Source: an uncultured Pseudomonadales bacterium
Lineage (GTDB): Bacteria > Pseudomonadota > Gammaproteobacteria > Pseudomonadales > Azotimanducaceae
Direction: 5' to 3'
DNA: 64,000 nt
Assembly (NCBI GenBank): GCA_958296405.1
Contig: OY282519.1
Coordinates: 3,084,132 to 3,148,131, forward strand
The position numbers and the translations under genes are program-made. The notes under the pieces are model-generated. The model was not told the origin of the DNA. It worked only from the letters and a program-made list of their open reading frames with translations, and did no database searches. Positions 25,024 to 33,954 of this stretch are shown piece after piece (the first letter of the stretch is position 1; the number at the start of each line of letters is the position of its first letter).

Positions 25024-27387
25024 GTGTTCGCGCTGTCGGCGCTCATCCTCGCCGCCTCGGCTACCGCGTCAACCCTGCCGGCCGATGCGGCGCTGTTACT
25101 CGAGCGCTTGCCGGACACGGTGCAGGTGAGCGTCGATGGGCACTTGGACGAAGCCGTTTGGCGGCGTCTGCCGGCGCAGGGCGCCTTCCGCACCGTAAGC
25201 CCCACTACCTTGGCGCCGGTCTCCCTGGCCACCCAAGTGCGCTTCTTCTACACGGACGAAGGCCTCTACTTGGGCGCCACGATGGAACAGGACCCGGCCA
25301 CCATGGTCGAGCGCTTGAGTTCGCGGGACCAAGGCCATCTGAACCGGGATTACTTCTCCTTCACCTTGGACACTTCCGGCGAGGGGCGTTACGGCTTCTG
25401 GTTCCAACTCAGCTTGGGCGACAGCGTCTCCGACGGCACCATCCTCCCCGAGCGCGAGTACAGCCGCAGTTGGGATGGCGCTTGGCATGGCGCCACCGCG
25501 CGCTCCGAACGCGGTTGGACGGCGGAGTTCTTCATTCCGTGGGCTTTGATGGCGATGCCGGAAGCATCGGGGCAGCGCGCCCTCGGCTTCTATGCATCGC
25601 GCCATGTGGCGCACTTGGACGAGCGCTGGGCATGGCCGCCGTTGACTTGGAGCAACCCCAAGTTCCTCTCGGAGTTTCAACCGCTCACGGTGGAAGCCGT
25701 GAACCCGCGCCAAGGGTACAGCGTGTTTCCTTACGCATCGAGCACGTTCGATGGCATTGCCGGCGACACTTCGGGCAAGGTCGGCGCGGATGTGTTCTGG
25801 CGCCCTTCGAGCGATTTCCAGCTCACAGCCACCATCAACCCAGACTTCGGCAACGTTGAGGTGGACGACGTCATCGTCAACCTCTCGGCGTTCGAGACGT
25901 TCTATCCCGAGAAGCGCTTGTTCTTCCAAGAGAGGCAGGAAGTGTTCGTGACCAGCCCGCGCGCCAGTGGCTGGCGCCGCGCTGGCCCATTGACGCTGCT
26001 GCACACGCGTCGCATCGGTGGCCGCCCGGATGTGCCGAATTTGCCCGCCGACCTCAGCGTCTCGAGCATAGAGCTGGGCCGCCCATCAAAGCTCCTAGCC
26101 GCGGCGAAGGCGACGGGCCAATCTGGGCGGCTGCGCTACGGTGCGCTCGGCGCCTTCGAAGGGGAAAGCGCCCTGCACGGCGTGATGCCCGACGGCGGGC
26201 GCGTCAAGTTTCACCAGGATGGGCGAGATTTCGGCGCCCTGCGCCTACTCTACGAAGACAGCAACGCGGGCTATCGGGCGCTCGGCTGGATGTCCACCGC
26301 AACGTGGCACGAATACGGGGCGGCGCGCGTCCACGCCGTGGACGGGCACTTGTTCAGCGACGATGGCAAGTGGAAGGCGGATGGGCAACTCATGTCCTCC
26401 GAAACGCCCCACAGCGCGACTGGCTATGGCGGTTTCGTGGACATCAATTGGACGCCGCGCCACGGCTTGACACACTCGCTGGCCCTCGATCGGTTCGACG
26501 ACGCGCTCGACATCAATGACTTGGGCTACCTGCGACGCAACGATCTCACCCGCTACGCCTATCGCATGCGGATGCGCCGCACCGACCTTGAGTGGGCCCG
26601 CGACAGCTTCACTGGGTTCTCCGCCCGCCGGGGATACAACGGCACCAACGAGTTGGTGGATGCGCAAATCGACATGTGGCAGGAGTTCCGCTTGCCTAAT
26701 CTCTCCGAGGTGGAGCTTTGGGGTGGTTTCCGCCCCGCCGCGTTTGACGATCGCAACGGCTATGACGCGGGGAGTTTCCGCATCGACAGCGGCTGGGCCG
26801 CCGGCGTTGAGTACGAATCCGATCACTCGCGGCGCTTCGCCTATGAAGTGGGGCTGAGCTGGAACGAAGAGGCGTTGCGCGGCGCGCAGTTGGGCTACGC
26901 CGGCGAAGTGACGTGGCGGCCCACCGATCGCGTCACCATGCAAGCATCGCTGGATTATGTGGTGCGCGACGGTTGGCTGCTCCATCAGGGCGACCGGTCG
27001 TTCACTGCCTTCGAGACCGAAGAGTGGCTGCCGAGCGTCAACGTGGATTACTTCATCAACGCCAAGCACCAATTCCGCATGGCGCTGCAATGGGTGGGCA
27101 TTGCCGCCACCGGCGCAGCGCTTTACGAACTGCCGCAGGGCCGCCGAGAGCTTGCCGCCATCGCCGGCGCACCGGATGACGACGACTTCACCATTTCGGA
27201 GCTCAACTTCCAGCTACGCTACCGTTGGGAACTGGCGCCGATGTCTGATCTCTTCGTCGTCTACACCAAGAACGCGCGGCTGCCGAGTGCCGCCGGCGCG
27301 AGCTTCTCAGACCTCTTTGCCGACGCCTTCAGCGACCCGCTGGCGGAGCACTTGGTGGTGAAGCTGCGCTATCGGCTCGGTTCTTGA
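25024..27387 (+). CDS. DUF5916 outer-membrane barrel with CBM9-like N-domain
   Basis: A 787-residue exported protein. After a signal peptide (about 1-16) comes a CBM9-like beta-sandwich (about 30-225; VDGHLDEAVWRRLP and YFSFTLDTSGEGRYGF). A long C-terminal region of alternating strands ends in an aromatic-bracketed LVVKLRYRLGS, predicting an outer-membrane beta-barrel. NPDFGNVEVDD and FETFYPEKRLFF are DUF5916 hallmarks. Role unknown; similar proteins are common in marine bacteria and may bind oligosaccharides or take up organic compounds. GTG start, one base after the SPOR gene stop. Confidence 0.85.
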   Translation: MFALSALILAASATASTLPADAALLLERLPDTVQVSVDGHLDEAVWRRLPAQGAFRTVSPTTLAPVSLATQVRFFYTDEGLYLGATMEQDPATMVERLSSRDQGHLNRDYFSFTLDTSGEGRYGFWFQLSLGDSVSDGTILPEREYSRSWDGAWHGATARSERGWTAEFFIPWALMAMPEASGQRALGFYASRHVAHLDERWAWPPLTWSNPKFLSEFQPLTVEAVNPRQGYSVFPYASSTFDGIAGDTSGKVGADVFWRPSSDFQLTATINPDFGNVEVDDVIVNLSAFETFYPEKRLFFQERQEVFVTSPRASGWRRAGPLTLLHTRRIGGRPDVPNLPADLSVSSIELGRPSKLLAAAKATGQSGRLRYGALGAFEGESALHGVMPDGGRVKFHQDGRDFGALRLLYEDSNAGYRALGWMSTATWHEYGAARVHAVDGHLFSDDGKWKADGQLMSSETPHSATGYGGFVDINWTPRHGLTHSLALDRFDDALDINDLGYLRRNDLTRYAYRMRMRRTDLEWARDSFTGFSARRGYNGTNELVDAQIDMWQEFRLPNLSEVELWGGFRPAAFDDRNGYDAGSFRIDSGWAAGVEYESDHSRRFAYEVGLSWNEEALRGAQLGYAGEVTWRPTDRVTMQASLDYVVRDGWLLHQGDRSFTAFETEEWLPSVNVDYFINAKHQFRMALQWVGIAATGAALYELPQGRRELAAIAGAPDDDDFTISELNFQLRYRWELAPMSDLFVVYTKNARLPSAAGASFSDLFADAFSDPLAEHLVVKLRYRLGS

Positions 27388-27397
27388 ACGCCATGCC

Positions 27398-27850
27398 ATG
27401 CTGTTAGCGCCGGGCAAGTGGACGGGCAAGGGTTCGTACCGCCCGGTGGACGTGTCGAGCGGCACCAGCTTTGCGGTGGACTTCACTCTCTCCGAAGACG
27501 ACGGCGCACTCATCGAAGCCGAGCTGACGACGCCGGCGCGCGACCCCTTGCAACTCACCGTGTGGATCGTGGCGGACGACTGCGGCGGCTACACCCTCTC
27601 CGTGCGCGGCGCCGGCATCGCGTATGACGGCACCGCGAAACTGGACAGCGAGCCCAACGCGGGATTGCTGCGCAACGCGGACGGCGCGAGCGCGGCGTTT
27701 GCGCTGTTCGCGCTGCGGGATGCCTACGGGCTGCGCGGCTTCGCGCAAGACGGCGAGGGCATGCTCACTTGGGAACTGGCGCTGCGTCCGCTCGCCGAAG
27801 CGGCCTTGGGCGGGAATGTGGTGGCGTTCGAGCCGCCGCGGCGTCGATAG
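27398..27850 (+). CDS. hypothetical beta-rich protein
   Basis: A 150-residue soluble protein following the DUF5916 gene after 10 bases. It is beta-strand rich, with no signal peptide, membrane segment or known domain. Repeated segments such as KWTGKGSYRP and GGYTLSVRGAGIAYDGTA suggest a lipocalin- or heme-binding-like barrel, but that is a guess. The tail is Arg-rich. Codon use equals its neighbours, so it is likely a real gene in the same transcription unit. Confidence 0.65.
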   Translation: MLLAPGKWTGKGSYRPVDVSSGTSFAVDFTLSEDDGALIEAELTTPARDPLQLTVWIVADDCGGYTLSVRGAGIAYDGTAKLDSEPNAGLLRNADGASAAFALFALRDAYGLRGFAQDGEGMLTWELALRPLAEAALGGNVVAFEPPRRR

Positions 27851-27968
27851 CGAGCGCACCCGCTGCGTCCGCCAGCCCCCTGCCGCTTGGGAGGCGCTGC
27901 TCCACATTCGCGGGGCAGCGCAGCGGCACATCGACCTCCGCCGCTGGATCACGCAGCGTCGGCCGGAA

Positions 27969-28934
27969 TCAATCGTTGACGACGATGACCTTGCCGATGA
28001 CGCGGCGCTCGGCGATGAGCTTCAATGCATCCGCCGCTTGGCTCAACGGCACCCGATGGGAGAAGTATGGGCGGATGCGACCGGCCGCCAACCAGCCCAT
28101 CAGAATGTCCTGATTGCGCCGCGCCCAATCCGGCCGCCGCGCGCTCAATGCGCCGAGGGTGAAACCGATGGCTTCCGCATCTTTGATGAGCAGGTGATTC
28201 GTCTTGGCGAGGGCCGGGCGCCCCGCAGTGAAGCCGACGATGAGGATGCGTCCAAACGGCGCGACGCAGCGCATCGATTCGTCGAAGACATCGCCGCCGA
28301 CGGGATCGTAGATGACGTCCGCGCCGCGTCCACCCGTGAGTTCCTTGACGCGCTCCCGGAAGCCGTTGCTGTAGTCGATGACGTGATCCGCGCCTAACTC
28401 GCTGGCGACAGCCAGCTTCTCCTCGCTGCCGGCCGTGGCGATGACGGTGGCGCCCATCAACTTGCCCACATCCACCGCGGCGAGCCCGACACCGCCGCCG
28501 GCGCCATGTACGAGCAAGGTCTCCCCGGCCTGCAGCCGCCCGCGCTGCATGCCATACAAGGCCGTGGAATAGTTGTAGCGAAACGCGGCGGCCGCTTCCA
28601 GATCGACATGGGGTGGCAGCTTCGTCACGTCCGCAGCGGGCTTCACCACCTGCTCCACGCAGCCGCCGCCAGTCAACACCGCATCGCCGACGGCCAAACC
28701 CTCGACCTCTGCGCCGACCGCGATGACGCGGCCGGTGGCCTCGCTGCCGATGACGAACGGCAGGTCCGGACGCACTTGGTACTGCCCCGCGATCAACAAG
28801 AGATCTGTGTAGGCGATGCCACGCGCCTCAAGCGCCACCGTGACTTCCCCAGCACCCGGCGCTGCCGGCTCCGGCACATCACGCACCACGAGATCGTCCG
28901 GCCCGCCCAGCTTTTCGCAAAATACTGCTTTCAT
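27969..28934 (-). CDS. zinc-less NADPH:quinone oxidoreductase-like enzyme
   Basis: A 321-residue medium-chain dehydrogenase/reductase of the quinone oxidoreductase (Qor) type, using NADPH to reduce quinones or enones. The Rossmann motif is VHGAGGGVGLAA (about 142-153); the typical GSEATGRVIAVG segment and AAAFRYNYSTALYG substrate region precede it. The zinc-ligand cysteines and histidines of alcohol dehydrogenases are absent. Single gene, convergent with 27398-27850. Confidence 0.88.
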   Translation of the reverse strand: MKAVFCEKLGGPDDLVVRDVPEPAAPGAGEVTVALEARGIAYTDLLLIAGQYQVRPDLPFVIGSEATGRVIAVGAEVEGLAVGDAVLTGGGCVEQVVKPAADVTKLPPHVDLEAAAAFRYNYSTALYGMQRGRLQAGETLLVHGAGGGVGLAAVDVGKLMGATVIATAGSEEKLAVASELGADHVIDYSNGFRERVKELTGGRGADVIYDPVGGDVFDESMRCVAPFGRILIVGFTAGRPALAKTNHLLIKDAEAIGFTLGALSARRPDWARRNQDILMGWLAAGRIRPYFSHRVPLSQAADALKLIAERRVIGKVIVVND

Positions 28935-28978
28935 GCACTCCCCATCGTCTTGCTCTGCGCGGTGTCCGCGCTTGACTC

Positions 28979-29003
28979 GGCGCCGGCCGCGGTGGCCGGC
29001 ACC
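28979..29003. other. GC-rich stem-loop before methyltransferase gene
   Basis: A 7-bp stem (GCCGGCC and GGCCGGC) with GCGGT in the loop, extendable past one mismatch. It lies between two minus-strand genes, after the methyltransferase stop (29108). No U-run is seen on the minus strand. Possibly a transcript end; otherwise unexplained. Confidence 0.3.
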
Positions 29004-29107
29004 CTATGCACTATAGACAAGCGCCGTCTGCCGTGGCAAGGCTCGCTTGGCTGCCGAGCGAGCGCCTTCATTGGACGCGCAAACGCCGCGCCCGCAGGCG
29101 CCGCCAA

Positions 29108-30274
29108 TCAGCGCGCGGGTTGCGCCGACCGCCCGTATTGGGCGAGACGCGGCACCGCGCTCACCGCCATGCGGTAGTAACGCTCATCCTTTTCCACACC
29201 CACGCTTGGGTAGCCCACGGCCTCGGCGGCAGCCACGGTGGACCCGGAACCGCAGAACGTGTCCAAGACCACGCCCTCGCCAAGCGGCAGCGCTCCGAAG
29301 ACGACCTGACGCAGGAAATCCTGCGGCTTCAGGCTGGGGTGGGGCGCCAGCGCGCGCTCTTCCTTGCGAGTTGGCGCGGAGCGGATGACGTCTCCGAAGG
29401 GTTGGCCGCGAGTTGGGCGGCGGAAGCCACCAGTGCGCCACCGGCGCAGATTCTCCCGCACCGTGCCGGCAAGCGGCTTGCGGAACACCAGCCACGGCTC
29501 CCACATCGAACGCGGCATCACGCTCACTTCCGGAAACTCCCGGTGTGCGCCCTTCGGCCGGTCTCCACCGCGCATGGTGGTGACGAGGCGAACGATCTCA
29601 CCGCGTCGCTCCAAGCCCGCCTGCGCCAGCGCCCCGGACACCACATAGGAGAGCAAGGGATTCGCTGCCACCACGACGTTGGCACCGGGCACCAGCGTTG
29701 GCATGAGCAGCGCACCCCAGTGAAAGAAGAACTCCGCAAGCGCCTCGCGATCTTGCGGCCTCAACACGGTGAACCTAGGCACCGGCGACCGCTCGACGCC
29801 ATCGAACGCCGGCGGCAACCGCCACACGCCGCCCTTGCCTTGGCGCAGCTTGCCCTGCTCCTTGGACGTGTACTCGACAAGGCCATAGGGCGGATCAGTG
29901 ACCACGGCATGAAACGTGTTCGGCGCTTGGCGTGTCAGCCACGCCATGCAATCCGCATGGAACAACTTTGCTTGGCCAACGGTTGCCGCGCAGCCCTCGC
30001 CGGCTTCAGCCTCAGTCGCCACCACTGCCGCGCCCGCCAAACGGTAGTGGCCACGCCGGATGCGCGTACACAGCCGAGGCGTGTTGAGCCGGAGATAGGA
30101 ACGGATGCTGGATTCCGACACGTCGCCCAACACGCGCCGCGCATCGTCCACGATCTGGCGCACCGAAGCGCCAGCCGGGCGTGCCCTCAAGGACGCAAGC
30201 ACAGCATCACGCACGGCACCGGGCTGCTTTCTGTTCACCGCCGGCGTCTGCAACTGCCACCTCGTGTACGGCAC
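29108..30274 (-). CDS. DNA methyltransferase of a type II restriction-modification system
   Basis: A 388-residue SAM-dependent DNA methyltransferase. Residues 12-80 form a winged-helix-like domain (RKQPGAVRDAVLASLR and SSIRSYLRLNTPR). Motif IV, TDPPYG, is at 126-131, and motif I (LDTFCGSGSTVAAAE) comes near residue 345, so the motif order is the permuted beta class. That motif IV fits N6-adenine or N4-cytosine methylation; the base cannot be decided. GTG start at 30274. The restriction gene at 30453 is divergent, with a palindrome between them. Target site unknown. Confidence 0.85.
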   Translation of the reverse strand: MPYTRWQLQTPAVNRKQPGAVRDAVLASLRARPAGASVRQIVDDARRVLGDVSESSIRSYLRLNTPRLCTRIRRGHYRLAGAAVVATEAEAGEGCAATVGQAKLFHADCMAWLTRQAPNTFHAVVTDPPYGLVEYTSKEQGKLRQGKGGVWRLPPAFDGVERSPVPRFTVLRPQDREALAEFFFHWGALLMPTLVPGANVVVAANPLLSYVVSGALAQAGLERRGEIVRLVTTMRGGDRPKGAHREFPEVSVMPRSMWEPWLVFRKPLAGTVRENLRRWRTGGFRRPTRGQPFGDVIRSAPTRKEERALAPHPSLKPQDFLRQVVFGALPLGEGVVLDTFCGSGSTVAAAEAVGYPSVGVEKDERYYRMAVSAVPRLAQYGRSAQPAR

Positions 30275-30322
30275 CGCTCACAAGCCGAGCGCGTTGGCAG
30301 CCTAGCCTACCAAGCACACTCT

Positions 30323-30340
30323 AAGACGTCTAGACGTCTT
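30323..30340. promoter_or_regulatory. 18-bp palindrome between divergent R and M genes
   Basis: AAGACGTCTAGACGTCTT is a perfect palindrome and also two tandem copies of AGACGTCT. It lies in the 178-base region between the divergent methyltransferase and endonuclease genes. It could be an operator bound by the winged-helix domain of the methyltransferase or by another regulator, or a pair of the system's own sites. Each half contains GACGTC. Confidence 0.55.
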
Positions 30341-30452
30341 GCCTTCGGTCACCATTGTCGAGCCCTAGCAACCGAGTTCGCAGCAAGTCGCCGCACAGAG
30401 CGGTGGCTCGCGTTGTGCTACGGTTTGCGAGCCTGAGCAGCGAGAGGCAATC

Positions 30453-31061
30453 GTGCCGGGGCAGTCCAAGAATCACGTCGCCAGCAATCGCTTCAATCCG
30501 GACGCAGACTTGCCGTACTCCCTTCGGCTCGTCGATTTTGAAGTTGCCATGCAGGATGTTTACGATCTCTTTTTTGACATCAACACGCTGCTCATCAACC
30601 GCGGGCTGCATCGGCTCGAAGAGATGCTGCGACCGGCCGCTATGTCAGGGCTGCTCTCTGACTTGCTGACCGCCAGTCTGGCGAAGCACTCGCGGGGGCT
30701 CACCGAGAACAAGTACCCCAACGGCCATCCAGACTTGATAGTCAAGGGCGTCTATCCGCACGACAGCGTCCAGTCCGGATCGGAGGGCGTTGAGATCAAG
30801 TCGACGAGGAAAAGGGGCGGCGGCGTCGACACGCACGGGGCACGGGACCAGTGGATATGTGTGTTTGTCCACGCCGTCGACAATGTCACTGAACCTGCAC
30901 ACGATCGATCGCCGATGTCGTTCAAGGAGGTATATCTGGCACAGGTCGAGGTTCGCGACTTCCGCCGCAATGAGCGTGGTGAGCTAGGCACGCGAACGGC
31001 AACTCTGCACAGGGCTGGACTCGCCAAACTTCGGGAGCACTGGATTTACAGAGCCGGCTGA
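30453..31061 (+). CDS. type II restriction endonuclease, PD-(D/E)XK
   Basis: A 202-residue protein. GHPDLIV (92-98) and VEIKST (113-118) supply the PD...(E)xK catalytic motif of restriction enzymes, with Glu114 and Lys116. Residues 1-85 are helical and may bind DNA or the dimer partner. Size and position divergent from a DNA methyltransferase support an endonuclease of a complete type II system. GTG start at 30453 with GAGAGG upstream. No homologous specificity can be named. It faces the selenoprotein gene convergently. Confidence 0.75.
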   Translation: MPGQSKNHVASNRFNPDADLPYSLRLVDFEVAMQDVYDLFFDINTLLINRGLHRLEEMLRPAAMSGLLSDLLTASLAKHSRGLTENKYPNGHPDLIVKGVYPHDSVQSGSEGVEIKSTRKRGGGVDTHGARDQWICVFVHAVDNVTEPAHDRSPMSFKEVYLAQVEVRDFRRNERGELGTRTATLHRAGLAKLREHWIYRAG

Positions 31062-31191
31062 GACCACCTTCCGGCCGGCAGATCAGCCGTCGGACCAAGG
31101 CATGGTGCCGGCAGGTTCCACTCGGCATGGAGCGGACAATAGAGGCCGCGGGCGTGGAGCGAGGCGCTACCGTGTACGCAAGCAACCCGTG

Positions 31192-32337
31192 CTACGAATC
31201 CAGCGGCATCAAGAACCGCCACATCGGTTCCTGCACGCCCGCTTCGCGCATGGCGTCCCGAGCCTTGCGGATGACTTCGCCAGTTCTCGTTTGGTCGCGG
31301 AACCAACGGTAGCCGGCCCACGCGGCCGGCGTGTGGTCCGCGATGGCCAATGCAGCCGTTTCGTAGTAGCCGCGGATGTCTTGCGACACGCGGGCAGGAA
31401 TGCCGGGGATGCCGGCCTGCTTCCACGGCTCGCCTTCGGCGACTCGAATGAACGCCTCGATGGCGGCGGGGACGGCATCGGCGTCCAGCAATCGCACGGC
31501 GCCGGCGCGCTTGCCGAACTTTGCCACGGCGCGTTCGTAAGCCGGGCGCAGGCCCTTGGCTTCGTCAACCGCCGGATGCGCGTCTGGATCCATACGCGCC
31601 GGCAATGGGCACGCCAGCGTTTGCGAATCGTCCTCTTCGATCACCACATCATAGTCTTCAAGGGCTGGCTCGGTGCGCTCAAGCAGCCCGAAGGCGCGTT
31701 CGATGACGCGACGCTGGAAGGACGCATCGTTCGGCACGCCAAGCGGCCGCCCGAGCGGGAAGTCGCAAAACAGGCCGCGTGGCGGCGCGGTGCCGTAGAG
31801 CTGTTCGCGGATCGAACCGATGGCGACGGTGGCGATGCCAGCGGCCTCAAAGACATGCGCGAGCGTACAGACCGTACGCGTGCAGAGGGGTCAGACCGGG
31901 GTGAGGAGCACCACGTCCACGCCGTGCTCGGCGAGGTGCTTGGCGCCGGCAGGGCCACCGTCCATGCGTATCGCCGCCAGATCGAACTGGTTGCCGGCGA
32001 ACGCCATGTGGATGTCTGAGACGCTGCCGATGGCGCCGTCCGCCGCCATCTCCTCCAGGCGGTCGATGGGGAACACCACGTTGAGATCGGCGGTGACGCC
32101 GCTGGCGTCGAAATTGGGGCTCCAATGGCCGACCACGATGTCGCGGCGGTGGCGGTGGAGCACACGGTAGCCGGCGTCAGACACGCCGAAGTCGTCATCG
32201 TCCTCATGGTGCAGCGACGCCGACGACACGAGGGCCACTTTCGCTTCCGACAACGGCTTCGGCGTGGTGAAAGCCGTCGCATCGAACGTTGGGCACGGGA
32301 CCCGTGACGCCCCCTGCTTGATGGAACGATCGCTCAT
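31192..32337 (-). CDS. selenoprotein, glycine/sarcosine/betaine/D-proline reductase B family
   Basis: A 381-residue reading frame containing one in-frame TGA at 31893-31891, codon 149, read here as selenocysteine. Around it the protein reads VVLLTPV-U-PLCTRTVC, a U-x-x-C redox motif of the GrdB/PrdB-type family, and homology continues on both sides: VFEAAGIATVAIG and FCDFPLGRPLG follow. A hairpin with the bacterial SECIS loop GGTCT starts 11 bases after the TGA. The ATG at 32337 has AAGGA upstream; another in-frame start at 32382 lacks support. Clostridial relatives reduce glycine or proline; proteobacterial ones have no assigned substrate. Without Sec decoding the product would stop at residue 148. 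Confidence 0.88.
31863..31879 (-). promoter_or_regulatory. SECIS-like hairpin for selenocysteine insertion
   Basis: On the minus strand, GCGTAC, loop GGTCT, and GTACGC form a perfect 6-bp hairpin. The loop starts 17 bases after the TGA codon. In E. coli formate dehydrogenase mRNAs, the SelB-binding SECIS has the same GGUCU loop at 18 bases. The match in loop sequence and spacing is strong evidence of function. Confidence 0.85.
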
Positions 32338-32588
32338 GGGACGATCCTTGAACTGCGCATCACGCCAGAAATCATAGCGCAACTCGCTACGTCGGGCCGT
32401 GCGCTGGCGGCAGCACGCATGGCCCTATTGGCCGGCGATGCGGCCAGCGAATCGCGTCATTCAGGGCAGAACCTCGTGTGCAAGTCCACTTAGGAACGAG
32501 GCTGCTCAGAACAAATCGCAAAGGAAGTGTGGCGCCGCCAGCCAACTCCTGCTTAACATTTGGGCGTCACATCAAGGCCGCTGAACAG

Positions 32589-33773
32589 ATGTTCGCCGAG
32601 CAAGACCTGCAGTCGTTCTTCAAAGACCCTTACGGCGCCTATGCCTTCGCCCGCCAAACGCGCCTCTTCAAACGCGATGGCGCTTGGTACGCCGCCCGCT
32701 ACAACGACATCGACTTCATCCTGAAGGATCGCCGCTTCGGCAAGCAGCCGCCGCCGGGCACCGAACATCGGCTGCCGCCGCGCCCAGATGGCGACGAAGA
32801 GCCGCGCAACATGCTGAACCTCGACCCGCCTGACCACACGCGGCTGCGCGGCCTCGTTGCCAAGGCATTCAACGCCAAGCGCGTGGCCGCCATGCGGCCT
32901 GCCGTGCAGGGGTTGGTCAATCGCCTGCTGGACGCGCTTGAGCCGCGAGGCACCATGGATGTCTCGCGCGACTTTGCCTATCCGATTCCCGCCACGGTCA
33001 TCGCCGACATGCTGGGCATCCCAGATGCAGACCGGGAGCACTTCGGGTTCCTTTCCAACGAGATCATCCGCTGGGGCACGGGCATCGATCCTTCCTTGGA
33101 TCAGAAAGCCCGGCACATTAAAGCCGCCGCGGCGCGACACAAGTTCGATGCGTATCTGCGCGAACTGGCAGAGGTGAAGCGCAACGCCCCGGCGGACGAC
33201 CTGACCACGGACTTGGTGCGCGCCGAGGATGAGCACGGCGCACTCGATGATGAAGAGCTCACGCAGAACGTGCGCCTCTTGTTCATGGCTGGCCATGAGA
33301 CGACCGTGAACCTCATCGGCAACGCCTTGGTCGCCTTGCATCGCCATCCAACCCAACTCGCTCGCCTCACGGCTGATCCGGCGCTGATGCCGAAAGCCGT
33401 TGAGGAGTTTCTGCGCTTCGACTCATCAGTGCAGCAACTGCCACGCGTCGTGCAGGAACCCGTGGAGGTGGCGGGGCAATGGCTTGAGCCGGGCGAAATG
33501 GTGATTTGCCTGTTGGGCGCCGCGAATCGAGACCCAGACATCTACGACGATGCCGAGTCCCTCGACATCGAACGCCCCTTCGTGCGCTCAAAGTCCTTAG
33601 GCGGGGGCATCCACTTCTGCCTCGGCGCTCAATTGGCCCGGCTCGAAACCGAAGTCGCCCTTGGCACACTCTTGCAACGCCTGCCGAATCTCGAACTCAC
33701 CGAGCTGGACGACTTGGAGTACCCATTCAACCCGTTCTTCCGCGGGCCGGCGCGGCTGCTGGCGCGGTGGTGA
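32589..33773 (+). CDS. cytochrome P450
   Basis: A 394-residue soluble bacterial P450 monooxygenase. Visible elements: the I-helix oxygen motif AGHETT (234-239), the K-helix ExxR (Glu273-Arg276), and the heme loop LGGGIHFCLGAQLAR with the thiolate ligand Cys344. The usual first Phe of the loop is Leu here. I chose the ATG at 32589, where homology begins; an earlier start at 32478 adds 37 unlike residues. No ferredoxin or reductase gene is adjacent, so its redox partners are elsewhere. Divergent from the selenoprotein gene; the substrate is unknown. Confidence 0.9.
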   Translation: MFAEQDLQSFFKDPYGAYAFARQTRLFKRDGAWYAARYNDIDFILKDRRFGKQPPPGTEHRLPPRPDGDEEPRNMLNLDPPDHTRLRGLVAKAFNAKRVAAMRPAVQGLVNRLLDALEPRGTMDVSRDFAYPIPATVIADMLGIPDADREHFGFLSNEIIRWGTGIDPSLDQKARHIKAAAARHKFDAYLRELAEVKRNAPADDLTTDLVRAEDEHGALDDEELTQNVRLLFMAGHETTVNLIGNALVALHRHPTQLARLTADPALMPKAVEEFLRFDSSVQQLPRVVQEPVEVAGQWLEPGEMVICLLGAANRDPDIYDDAESLDIERPFVRSKSLGGGIHFCLGAQLARLETEVALGTLLQRLPNLELTELDDLEYPFNPFFRGPARLLARW

Positions 33774-33954
33774 GGGGACGCTAGCGGGACCCTCATCCCC
33801 GCCGAGAGCGCCACGCATCGGCGCTTGACGGACGCGCAACCAGCGGCTCCACTAGTCGGCTGCAGCCCGTTGTCGTCTGGCTGATAGCCACGAACCGGGG
33901 CACTTGCACGGGCGAGGCCGCTGCCGTTGACCCCAAGGCGCCAGCCGCGCCAAG

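Noticed and set aside
31192-31893. Reading the TGA at 31891-31893 as a nonsense mutation or the end of a gene
   Set aside because: Protein similarity continues in the same frame on both sides, and a SECIS-type hairpin sits at the right distance; a pseudogene would not need the hairpin.
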